Of a stretch of DNA of 64,000 nucleotides, positions 34,869-45,424 are shown piece after piece. Position 1 is the stretch's first letter; each line of letters begins with the position of its first letter. The notes beneath the pieces are model-generated. The model ran no database searches. It saw only the letters and a program-made list of their open reading frames with translations, and had not been told where the DNA came from. The stretch covers positions 4,911,493-4,975,492 of the forward strand of contig JACTAT010000052.1 in assembly GCA_014526335.1 (NCBI GenBank), written 5' to 3'. The DNA is from Chrysaora quinquecirrha (Eukaryota > Cnidaria > Scyphozoa > Semaeostomeae > Pelagiidae). A program made the position numbers and the translations under genes.

Positions 34869-35622
34869 GAAACTGTGGGCGTTTGGCCACATAACAAAAC
34901 ATTGCTCGTCCAACGTTTTTGCAAAGTTTTTCAGAAACATTACTGACAGAATTCTGCTTGTCAAGCAAGTTTTTATGACGTGGCCAAACTGTCAAACATT
35001 GCTTGTAAAGCAAATCTCAAATGTTTGACAAACAGTATTTGATCGTTTGGCCAGGGCCTTACAGCATTTCTTTTTCTCCAAAATTTTGAGCACACGGTAA
35101 TCTATATTCCTAAACTAACCTAAACTTCATTCTGTGCTTCTGCCGCTAAATTAAAAATCACACATGAAACATGACCCATATGTAACGCATCACGCAAAAA
35201 CCCTTGAGCCAAACGATCAAACATTGTTTGTAAAACATTTCAAATTTGCTTGTCAGAAAAACTTCGACCGTTGGGCCACGTCCAAAAACATTGCTCCACC
35301 AACATATTTTGCTTGGGCCAGGCCAAAAATGTTTTTGAACTTTTCAAAAACTTCAAACTACAAATTTTGCTTACTTTTGCTTGTCAAGCAATGTTTGATC
35401 GTTTGGCTTCTCAAACATTTCTTTCGTTATTGTCAAATTTCAACAAATCGCATCATTTCTTAGCAAAAAGGCGTTTGTGCTTGCACATGCAATGACTTCA
35501 CTTCTCTGTCCCAAAATGTTGGACAGCAATGTTTTTGGACCTGGCCAAACCGTCAAACACTGTTTGTAAAGCAAATCTCGAACGTTTGATCAACAATGTT
35601 TGATCGTTTAGCCAGGGCCTAA
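34869..35622. repeat. Three TTTGATCGTTTGGCC-family repeats in a row
   Basis: Copies end at about 35055 (TTTGATCGTTTGGCCAGGGC), 35407 and 35622 (TTTGATCGTTTAGCCAGGGC). Each has internal AAACATTGCTYGTC, GTTTTTNAAC and CAAAYNGTCAAACATTG motifs. Together with 34329-34868 they fill the space downstream of the F-box gene. Confidence 0.6.
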
Positions 35623-35817
35623 GAAAGAAGCCTAGTATTCTTTTAAAAAGAATGCACAGTATCTCTCTTGTAAATCTTGAAGCTTTCACAGACAGAAACA
35701 ACACTCACTTCCAGCTAAAATAATTTTCTAAACAAAACTAAATATACAAATCTACATGAACTTAAATAGAAAAATAGAAAGCTTGCATCTTTTGTCATAA
35801 TTTCGACAAAAATTAAT

Positions 35818-38800
35818 TTACCAATAACTTAGTACAGTAATTGTTCCTGGCGTTTCTGGCGAAGCAGTTACGAGTTTAGTTCGATTTGTCCACATTAAAT
35901 GTAACGATGTTGGATGTCTGTGTACAGCATTAAGTAATTTTCCAGTCTAAAAAGAGATTTACACGTCATGTTCGCTTGCCAACAATAAGATCTTCTAATA
36001 TATCTGGTACCAGTAAAAGATCTGGTACTAGATCTTGTACCATATCTTTTACGTTAAGGTAGAAGTCACTTTTTCAATACACTGAATTCTGGCAGATAAC
36101 TAAATACTATACCTTGCCCGTCTCTGACCATGGCCTTGCAAGGACCACCACCTAGAAAGGACTCCATCATAAGAACCTCTACCTCTAAGAGATTGTGCAT
36201 TCAAGTGGCTGTACTGGCTCTACATCTAAATGTCCATCTTAATAAGATTAAGATTAAGATTAAGTTTAAAATAAAGGTAAACATTAAGATTATAACTAAG
36301 ATTGAGATTAAGCCCATCTTAATCTTAATCTTAATCTTAAATTTAAACTTAATGTCAGGCCTAGTCTTAAACTTGATCTTAAAATCAATCTTAATATAAA
36401 ACTTAGTCTTAATCTCAAACTTGAACTTAATCTTTATCTTAGACTTAGTGTTAGTCTGAGTCTTGAACTTAAAATAAAAATTTATCTTAATCTTAATCTA
36501 GTTCATATAAATCTTTCTCTTGATTTTAATTTTAATCTTAATCTTAATCCCGGTCATTATCTTAATCGTAATCTTTATCTTGATCTGAAATTCCAACTTA
36601 ATATAAGCCATAGTCTTACACTTGATCTTAAAATTAATCTTAATGTTAAACTTAGTCTTAATATTAGACTTAATCTTAATCTTAGTCTTAGTGTTAGTCT
36701 CAGTCTTGAAATAAAAATAAAAATTAACCTTAATCTTAATCTTAATGTTGGTCTTAATGTGAATGTTAATCTTAATCTTAATCTTAACCTTTTGTGGCAG
36801 AATTAATAAATATAACAATGGCTAGTTGCAGAAAAATCTTGAGGTGGAATTGGAGTATTGCACGGACAGTCATCAGCGCCTAGAGACAAAAACGAACACT
36901 GCGTCCCCTTTACTCCAATTTTAGTCACAGTTTTAGTCAAACTTGGATTTCCATCTCTCAATTTGTTAGAAAATTTTCCAATTTTGTGTCCCTTTTGACT
37001 TGGCGCACGGGAGCACTTGTCAAGTAAATCATCAAAAAATTAGCTAAAAATCAAAAATCGAATCAATTTTTGTTGATCTGAAAGAAAGAACTCTACATGT
37101 ATAAAATCCTACCTTTGTGTCCCAGACGATAACTTTCTTGCAATCTCCTCCACTAATTAACCTTGTGTTCCATAAGTTTAAACATCTAACGATACCAATA
37201 TGACCCTCCAATGTATACAAAAGCTTACCTGTCAAATAAGTTTACACGTTTTTTAACTTTTTCAAAACTTTTTCAAATTTCAAATGTTTGACAAACAATG
37301 TTTGATCAATTGGCAAGGGCTTAGGTTTGGTAGGTTAACCAAGTTACACAGCAGGATAACAAAGGTTAAATAGGTTAACAAAGGTTAACAAAAGGTTAAC
37401 AAAGGTTAACAAACGGTAAACAGCTTTGAATAGGTTATGGGGTATAGGTTTAGACATGTATGCATGTATGTACAAACCATGTATACTCCATATTTTTATT
37501 GTGCTATCCGCCGAACCAGAGGCAATTATTTTGTCGTTAAAATCAAGACAATACTAAAACAAAGATGAAATAAGTTAGATATAACCCTTTTCGATACGTG
37601 GCTTACCCACTTTAATTAATGAAAAAGGTGAATTGGTGCTCAGGAGTAGATAATCTTAGGCCCTGGGCAAAGAAACTGAACATTTTACTGAACATGCCAC
37701 TGAACATTTGCTCAACTTATTTCAACCCGTGAACAAATTTTGTTCATCAAACATTTTCGACTGCGATGAAACATTCACTGAACAATGTTCAGTGACTGAA
37801 CACGGTGGCCAAATAAATTGGGATTATCTCTGAACTTCAATGTTGGACTATGTTCAGCGAAATGTTCAGAAAAAAAATTAGTTGAAATCAAGTTTACTTT
37901 GCATTGTTTGGACTATATGGTAGCTTATTGATTTACTGTAGTTTCATCGTATTAATTATTATTGTAACTATTTTGTTATAGAACTTTCTTTATTACTATA
38001 TTTTAACACTTTAATTTAGCAGCACAAGCTAGATAAGCTCTGCTTTTCTTGGGTCACGTAGAGTACAAGCATTTTTTCAGGCTTTTAATTTTGTATTGTA
38101 AACTTGTATTTTGCGAATAAATTGAATTGAATTGAATTGAATTTGTCCAGGGCATTATGGGTCATTTAACCTGGCTATGATGCAATCGCTGATGGGGCTC
38201 GAACCCCGACCTCACTAAGCTTCTGAAACCAAGAGTAAGCTGGTTAAGACTTCCTAGGCGCTTACAACGAAATGGAAACCAGAGTTACTTTATTATTGTT
38301 CCATCCATTTGCAGTCATAACGCACATAAGTTGTATCACATGTTGCAAGGTTCTTTATAAAATTAAACGAATGCACTTATATGTGGAACGTTCTGTATAC
38401 TCGCAGTGATTATCAATGACAGAAAAGGTCTTCAAATACAAACCACTTCAGCTGAATGACCATGGAGAGTCTGAGTTAGATGTCCGAAGACGTCCCATGT
38501 TATCACCAGTCCGTCTGCACCACCAGTTATGACTTTCACATCGTCAAACTGAAGACACAGGACGACTGAAAAAGGACAAAACAGAGTTTTGGATAGCAAA
38601 GAGAGTGGAAGCTTTTTTGGCAATACTTAAATAAGTTGTTCTTAAAAATTTTTCTAACAAGCCTTAGAGAAGAGAGAAATAGTTCGTTTCTCACTTGAGC
38701 TCTTCAATTAATTTTATTGGTCTTGAATACCAATGCAGCTTCATTTTTCTGATCGGTGCATTTCGATCCCCATCTGGGTATCAGTTCTGCCTTATAGTCA

Positions 38801-41800
38801 ATTGTTTCCGACTGTAAATGTTTACACTCTGAGGAGTGTCAAACTAAAGCTTGGTTCCATACAGCCATGAGTGCTAAGACACGGCTATATACCAGTGCCG
38901 AGAAAGAGTTGCGAAGTTTCAAAGTTGCAAAGTTTCTTTTCCATATAGTCATAGATGGCGGGGCCAGTGCTGAGACAGTAGTTGCTACAAAATGGTTTCA
39001 TGTTTTCTCACATTTGGTTGGCTTCTTATAGTCATGTGCTCAATGAGAACAGCGCTAGTGCCACCACAAGGAAGTGTTTCCATGAAAATTAAAAACGTCG
39101 CAGCAATGATCTTTAAAAAACTCTTCAAAAAAAAACTTTCACAAAAATATCTTCGCCCAAACTCTAGAAACCCATCTATAGCTGTAGATATCAAACTTAG
39201 AAACCCTGAAACAAAAATTTTCATAAAAAATAGGCATACTTAACTTTACCTTCAGTATGTCCTCGAAGTGATTGAATGCAGATTCCCTCTTCGATGTTCC
39301 AAACTCTGACACTTTCATCCCACGAGGCAGTAACTAAGATATTTCCTCTCAATTTCATAACCTGAACATTAAAAGCACAGTATCCCCTTAGTATCAATCA
39401 CTACAAAGGCTGGGGGAGCAAACAAGCCGGAACCACTTAGAGTTTTTTCAATGGAAGTTCTCTCTCTGTGATGAAAATATTAATCCAATATACCTCAAAG
39501 TTTATATTATAGCTTGCAGTATGTAAACTTTAGAAAGCCTTTTCATCTCAAAACGATTTGTTACTTTTTAGCATGACGTGAAAAATTGCTTAAGTAAACA
39601 ACATGATCACATGATAGCACCACTTGATCTTTTGTTTCATACACTACCATAAGGGTCCAGCCATGACTGGACCCTATGCTAGGCCTCACGGCAGTACCAG
39701 TCACGTTTAACCTCTTAAGCATGGATTTTATCTGTGTCAGGCCACAATGGCATTAACTCCTGGAATTCCTATCAACGGTTTCTCATAAAAAATTGTGTAC
39801 CAAGCATTTCTTGTATGGATGTTAGATAGTTTCGCAAAGGGCTTAACTCTGTTTACTGTTCGCTTTGATAAAAGAGTTTGACAAATATAAGGATTACCTC
39901 AATGTCGTCAGTATGTCCAGATAAACAATGCAGACAACTTCCATCTTTTACTGACCAAATTCTAACTGCCCTGTATACAGAACGCAAAAATTTCTTAGGG
40001 TTTTGAGAGTTTTAGCAGACTCAGACCCTCAGACACTTTCAAGAGACTCTTGAAAGTGTCCGAGCCTGCAGGCGGGCTAGAGAGTTTATGGTTTGACTTT
40101 TTTGTTTCGTATGTTGAGCCATCTTCAGAACCATACATATTTGTATATATTTTTCATGAATGGCTAACACTTAAGATTGATTTTCTACAAGTGGCATACA
40201 ATTGATTGGATTCGGACCTGGATTACATGAACAGAGACTTACGATGTTTACAATTGCCATAGAGCTCAATGAAAATCGTCGAGTAACTCTCAGTCTTACA
40301 GCCCAAGGCTCTCCTCCCATTTGACTTTTGTGTTTCGACTATGTTGAGCCATTTTCATTTAGCTCCATACATGTTTGTATATATTTTTCATGAATGGCTA
40401 AGACTTCAGATATTCTACAAGTGGCATACCACAATTGATTGGATTCGGACCTGGGCTGCATGACCAGAGAGCCAACGACGTTTCCACTGAGCTATAAAGC
40501 TAAATTAAATCAACGAGTAACCTTCTAAGTCATACAGCCCAAGGCTCTTCTCCTGTTTGGCTTTGAGTTTCGGTCATGTTGAGCCTTTTCCAGCTCCATA
40601 CATATTTATATTTTTCATGAATGTGCAGGTGCTCTAACATTGTGGCCTAACCCATCTGGCTTGTGGAGTTAGAAGCTCAGCGAGGTCGGGGGTTCGAGCC
40701 CCAGCTACGGTAGCGTCACAGTCAGGGTCGGGGTCACGATTAGTTAACCTACTACTGAGATCCTAGCAACTGGCGCTAAAAACACCATTTCACCTTCAAC
40801 TTCACATGAATGGCATATGGTTCTCAGATGGATAGCACTGGTTCTATTTCTTACTTATTTTGATGTTTTTCTAAAAGTTCCTTAAATCTCATGTGTCTGG
40901 TTCTATGTTTCTTAAAAATCGGTTTTTAAAAAAAATATAAATTAGCACATTCACCTTTCAGTTGAGGAAGCACTGACAATATAGTCTCCTTCGCAGCAAA
41001 TATGATCTACGCTTCCAATGTGACCAACAAGGACTCTAGAAAAGGGATTCATGAAAGAAAACATACTTAAGGAAGTTGGCGCAAGTAAAATGAGAAAAAT
41101 ATTACGCAAACACAAGACTATGGCAGACAGTTTCACTACAAGTTAGGGTAAATAAACTAAAAACTTAAGCATTTTATTATTAAGTGACACAGCTTAGCAT
41201 CAAGCTAATATGTTGGGGTTGGGGCTTGTTCGAAGGGGGAGGGTAATTCGAAGATGGGTGCTTAAACCAGGAGTTACGATATTGGTTTTTCGGGTGATTG
41301 TTTGGCTAGGGCTACAAAATATGGACAAACCTGGTTAGACTAAAATCGCTTTGCAAATCATGGACGAAGATTAGGCCATTGCAGCAGCCAGTTACAAGTA
41401 CATCGTTCTAGTAACGAAAATAAGTTGTTAAATTAGTAATTCATAAGTAGTCCAGTAAAATGAAGAAACCCTTAAACATTAGTTGAGTGGTACAAAAATT
41501 CAGGATTGCGAGAAACAGCGGAAACATCTCTTATACTTGAAAGTTTTTTTCGTCTGCACTCCTCAGAGTATAAACGTCAGAAATTATACCGTAGTTAATA
41601 CCACCGTTGGGGCAGTGTCTTCGTCGCTGGGTAGGAGCTGTATGTACATTCCTCCGCTCCATGATTTCGGTTTTCACGCTGGGCACGGGGTGTGAACGCA
41701 GGCTGTCCCAACGTGGCCAGATCCTTGAGCAAAACTTCAGGACTTGATAACAGGCTCGTTCGTTCACTAAAAAATTATTCCCAGCCCTCCCTTCCCTTAT

Positions 41801-44800
41801 TTCTGCTCGCATCTCTTCCTCTCTTTTGCTTCAATTCTTCTCACTCCCGCAGTTCTTTCCCTGCGGTAACAGATGCGTTGGCCGGAAAATGGTTTTCCAT
41901 GGCAATCACCGACCTTAAGGTTAGCATTTTACTCAGGAAGTTTAAGGGCTAACGCACGAACGCCCACTTCCTGAGCCAGGTGAGTATTAAGCGGAAGTAA
42001 TGTCTAAAGGCTAACGCTTGTATACACGCGATCTTAAAAGGTGTTCTCATCCCCGTTTTCATGCAATTCAGACAAGGCATATAGACTCAATTTGCAGAAG
42101 CACTTAAGCAAAAGTGATACTGATGATTTAAAGAGAGATCAACATGAAGAAGATGACTAACCCAAAGCTTTAGGCATTTAACCCCGTCTGAAAACTGCGA
42201 AAGGACGGTGATGCATCTGCACGTTGATAAGTCCCATAATCTTACTGTTTTGTCAAAAGAGCCAGAGACAATTATGTCATCTAAAAATATAATGCAAGTA
42301 TGAAATGAAGATGCCAATGATTGCGGAAGATGCTAAAATTCATGGTATGAAATGAAGATGCCAATGAATATCAAATGAAATGAAGATGCAAATGAAAACG
42401 GTATGAAATGAAGATGTTAATGAATATGGTATAGAATGAAGATGATAATTAAACGGTATGTTAAGTACGAAGTGAAGATACTAATGCATACAATATGAAA
42501 TGAATGAATACAGTATGAAACGAAGATGCCAATGAATACAGTATGAATGGAAAACAAAGGTGCTAATGAATACAATATGAAATGAAGATGTTAATGAATA
42601 TGGCAGGAAATGAAGATGTTAATGAATATAGTATGAATTGAAGATGCTTAAGAATATTGTATGCGATGAAAATGCTAATGAATATCGGATGAAATGAAGA
42701 TGCTAATGATTACGGTATGAAATGACGATGCTGATTACTGTGGAATGAAAAGAGGATGCTGATGAATATGGTATGGAATGAAGATCATAATGAATATCGT
42801 GTGAAAATAAGATGTTAATGAATATGGTATGGAATGAAGATGCTTATGAAAATCGCATGAAATGAAGATTCTAATGAATACGATATGAAATGAAGATGCT
42901 GATGAACACGATATGAAATGAAAATTCTAATGAATACAGTGGGAAATGAAGATGCTAATGAATATGGAATGAAATTAAGATGCTAATGAAGAGGTTAGGA
43001 AAGTTAGAGATGTGTAGCTAAGACTATTTCAAGAAGTACCTTCAAATAATGTTTACCATTGCAATCCAAGCAAGTAACTGGCTGTGTGTGCCCTCTTAAG
43101 ACTGGCTTCACCACATAATACCCATCAGCCCAATTCCTTTCTAAATGGTGAACTCGAATATACAGTTCTTTCCATGCACTGAAATCTTCAGAATTTTCAA
43201 ATGATTCTTTTGTTAATTTTTTGAACTCGTAAGGAAGAGTTGAATTGAATGAGCAAGCCTTTCTTGCAGAGCTAGGCCTGTTTGACTTTACTACTTCTGG
43301 TGTGTCAAAGATGATTTTCTCCTTACTGAATGATACCCAGTTTCTATGTTGACATTGCGTGTACCTACAAGAACGGGCATTTTAGATATGTTAATGACAA
43401 ATACAGCATTACTATGTAAGGTTGGTACCTGGCCTAAGGTACCGAAACGCATGCAGTTAGGCTCGTATCGCATGAGCACAAATTCGTATTTGGCCTATAT
43501 GAATAGTTTCACCAGCCGCCCCATTCTCAAATGCCAGACGCGTTTCTCTCTTATTGGAGCTCATCAGTGACATGTGTGAGAATCGAACCGGGGTTTATTG
43601 CGTGAGAAGCACAAGTGCTAATCACACGACCACCGGAGCTGGGCTGACTGGTGAGTAACTGTGTGAGTTTTAGACTCGTATCACACGAGTACCGAAGTGT
43701 TGCATATTACTATGTAAGGTTGGTACCTGGCCTAAGGTACAGCATTGAGGTCAAGGTGAAATGTTGTATTTAGTGCTAGTAGCTAGGATTGCGGTAGTAG
43801 GTTAACTTATCAAGATTATTTACCATGAAAAATCTACTCAGGGTGAAACTTTTCAAACCAACTGGACAAAGCCCTTACAGAATCGTGAACTTTGAGCTTC
43901 CATAAAATCAATAATACAAGTGCTGAGATCATAAAACTTTCCACCTAGACTAAATTTTAGCTGTTTAATACAAATTTGGTATTGAAAACTCTGTTTCTCA
44001 AAATTGTGGTTACTCACATATAATCACAGCTGTTCCTTGAAAAGGACTATTTAAGTTGCTCCAAAACTTTACAATGAAAGTAAAAATACCTATATTTAAC
44101 AGCAGGCCCCCAGAGAGCCCAGTCCCTGCCCCAATTACCTTAACCATGACCTCCACACTACATTTCTTAAAGGTTCTCTAACCATCTTACCATATTTTTT
44201 ACTTTCTGAGATTTTCCTCCATCTTTTATTCACTTGAGCTGCTCTGCATAACGATGCTACATCTAGAAACATGAATATTTTCTCTGAAAGTTCAGCTGGC
44301 ATTAGAGTCACAAAGTCCTTCGCAAGAATTCTTTCAATATCCTCATACAGTGACTGAAGCTGAGAGTCCTAGAAAAAATTATGAAAATGAAATTACATGT
44401 TTTAGAAATAGTTCCCCTCCCCCAATATTCCCATCTATCTAATAATCCTCCTTTCTTCTTCAAAAATAAATCCTGCCTCTTGAGAAATCCCACAACCACA
44501 AGCTCAGAGGTAAGATATTGTTTTATTGCTTAAAATTTTTGTGCACCAAAGGCAATTTGGGGCCAGTCTGGAATTTGTGCCAAACTCACATCACAAAAGG
44601 TGTTCGTTCTTAAAACAATAACGACATTGTTTCCTATTGTTTTCACCAGAATTGGGCACCAAAGTTCTTAGGTGCACACGCCCCATCCAAATAAGCTGTT
44701 CCTTATAGATACTTAACCCTTTCAACACTGTCCTTAACACTTTAAAGGGAGGGTAAGTTAACTTTAATAGAGCAACTCTTGGATAAAGCCTTTTAGCAGC

Positions 44801-44970
44801 CTGGTACAACCAGCCACTTAAAAACCGCTTTCGAGAAGCATTTTGAAACAAAAACGTACTTTGCACACATAAATACACTTTTTCATGAAAGAAATCTTCG
44901 AGGCATCACTAAAATTCTGGAATTTTTCGAGCAAAGCTCTGACTTCTTTTTCTTCATCTTCGTCCGCCAT
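35818..44970 (-). CDS. F-box / WD40-repeat protein, probable SCF ubiquitin-ligase substrate receptor
   Basis: Twelve minus-strand exons: 44970-44860, 44368-44191, 43296-43057, 42280-42162, 41407-41331, 41035-40955, 39970-39898, 39361-39250, 38565-38444, 37553-37478, 37228-37113, 35946-35818; 477 residues. Exon 2 is the F-box (DFVTLMPAELSEKIFMFLD, then CRAAQVNKRW), which binds Skp1. From exon 3 on there are WD40 blades, each with a GH start and a W-D-like end: LRGHTQPV...VRLWDLS, LVGHIGSV...VRIWSV, LSGHTDDI...VRVWNI, LRGHTEG...VITWDV, LHGHSAEV...IKIWS, LEGHIGIV...VIVWDT. The propeller should bind substrate. The ATG lies in AAAATGGCGG, a YY1-like context. Weak point: the exon 3 acceptor (CACACCAG) was chosen because it alone keeps the phase; two better-looking acceptors upstream (43315 region and 43370 region) give a frame conflict. 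NEDD8 lies 455 bp upstream on the same strand. Confidence 0.85.
35992..36158. repeat. Dispersed ~165-bp repeat, copy 2
   Basis: Near-identical to 24897-25063, in the same orientation. Lies in the last intron of the F-box/WD40 gene, 46 bp from its terminal exon acceptor. Confidence 0.8.
36236..36795. repeat. CTTAAT/ATTAAG hexamer repeat that reverses strand
   Basis: (ATTAAG)n from 36236 to about 36314, then the reverse complement (CTTAAT)n with variants to about 36795. The inversion lets the block form a hairpin. Lys/Ile-rich open frames here are artefacts. Confidence 0.85.
37655..37812. repeat. Short inverted-repeat element, GGCC...GAACA type
   Basis: Begins GGCCCTGGGCAAAGAAACTG with repeated ACTGAACATT phrases and ends TGAACACGGTGGCC. 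Non-coding, in an F-box gene intron. Confidence 0.45.
38165..38250 (-). repeat. tRNA-like SINE fragment
   Basis: On the minus strand, AACCAGCTTACTCTTGG is followed by GGTCGGGGTTCGAGCCCC, a good RNA polymerase III B box. No complete cloverleaf is evident, so not called as a functional tRNA. Confidence 0.45.
40085..40630. repeat. Tandem repeat, ~235-bp unit, with tRNA-like segment
   Basis: GTTTCGTATGTTGAGCCATC-type phrases start near 40105, 40335 and 40570, each followed by CATACATRTTTGTATATATT and TTTTCATGAATGGCTAA. Two units contain, on the minus strand, a tRNA-like stretch with A-box TAGCTCAGTGGAAAC and B-box GGTCCGAATCC (clearest at 40435-40505). A single relative lies at 52655-52735. In an F-box gene intron. 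Confidence 0.65.
40655..40805 (+). repeat. tRNA-derived SINE-like element, best copy
   Basis: CTCAGCGAGGTCGGGGGTTC continuing into GAGCCCC (B box), then GCTACGGTAGCGTCACAGTC, GATTAGTTAACCTACTACTG, and a CTAAAAACACCATTTCACCTT end. Shared with 26385-26505 and 50150-50315, and in reverse at 43733-43800. Confidence 0.6.
41490..41665. repeat. MITE fragment, GGCATACTTAA family
   Basis: Contains GAAACAGCGGAAACATCTCT, CACTCCTCAGAGTATAAACG and TCAGAAATTATACC, matching the left part of the fuller copy at 53858-54535. Confidence 0.5.
42290..42990. repeat. Minisatellite, ~28-bp unit AATGAAGATGCTAATGAATA..., ~25 copies
   Basis: Head-to-tail imperfect units, beginning within ~10 bp of the acceptor of F-box exon 4 (42280) and ending close to exon 3. 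Same unit as the array at 15010-15475 in the coiled-coil gene. Units contain TGA stops in each frame, so not coding. Confidence 0.85.
43565..43642 (-). repeat. tRNA-like sequence
   Basis: Minus strand: CTCCGGTGGTCGTGTGATTA (A-box-like), an anticodon-arm-like TGCTTCTCACGCA, then CCCCGGTTCGATTCTCACA (B box). It lacks a clean acceptor stem, so a tRNA-derived repeat is preferred. Confidence 0.45.
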
Positions 44971-45424
44971 TTTCTGCAAAGTAAAGAAAGAGGCTGGGCG
45001 GCAGCCTCGTATTAGTGAACCATAGTTAGACTTTTTTGTGACTTCTTTGGAAAGGAGAACTATCTAGACTGAGGGGAAAAGGGGAACGTCAATTAAGTAA
45101 TTGAGAATCTATATAACAACTCAATTTTACTAATTGTAAATTAATATAAATCGACACTGGTTTATTCGTATTACAAATAACCGCTTAGAAGGTAAAATTT
45201 GCTTTGATTTGACAATCGAACAACAGCTTCCAAAAAAAAAACAAGAAAAAACTAGTAACAAACAAAACATACTAGCAATAAACAGATTTCTACTACAAAT
45301 GTTCAATTACTCAACGATTACATGAACAGCAACGTTATGGAGATGTTATTTCGGTAAACGTTGCCATCTTGTGGCCCATAAAGCCATAGATGTATTGTTA
45401 AGTTTGTCAATACCATTTCTTTCT

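Noticed and set aside
36498..36818. Lys/Ile repeat open frame
   Set aside because: Translation of the CTTAAT hexamer repeat.
43565..43642. Functional tRNA gene on the minus strand
   Set aside because: A and B boxes are recognisable but the acceptor stem and anticodon stem do not pair properly; better seen as tRNA-derived repeat.
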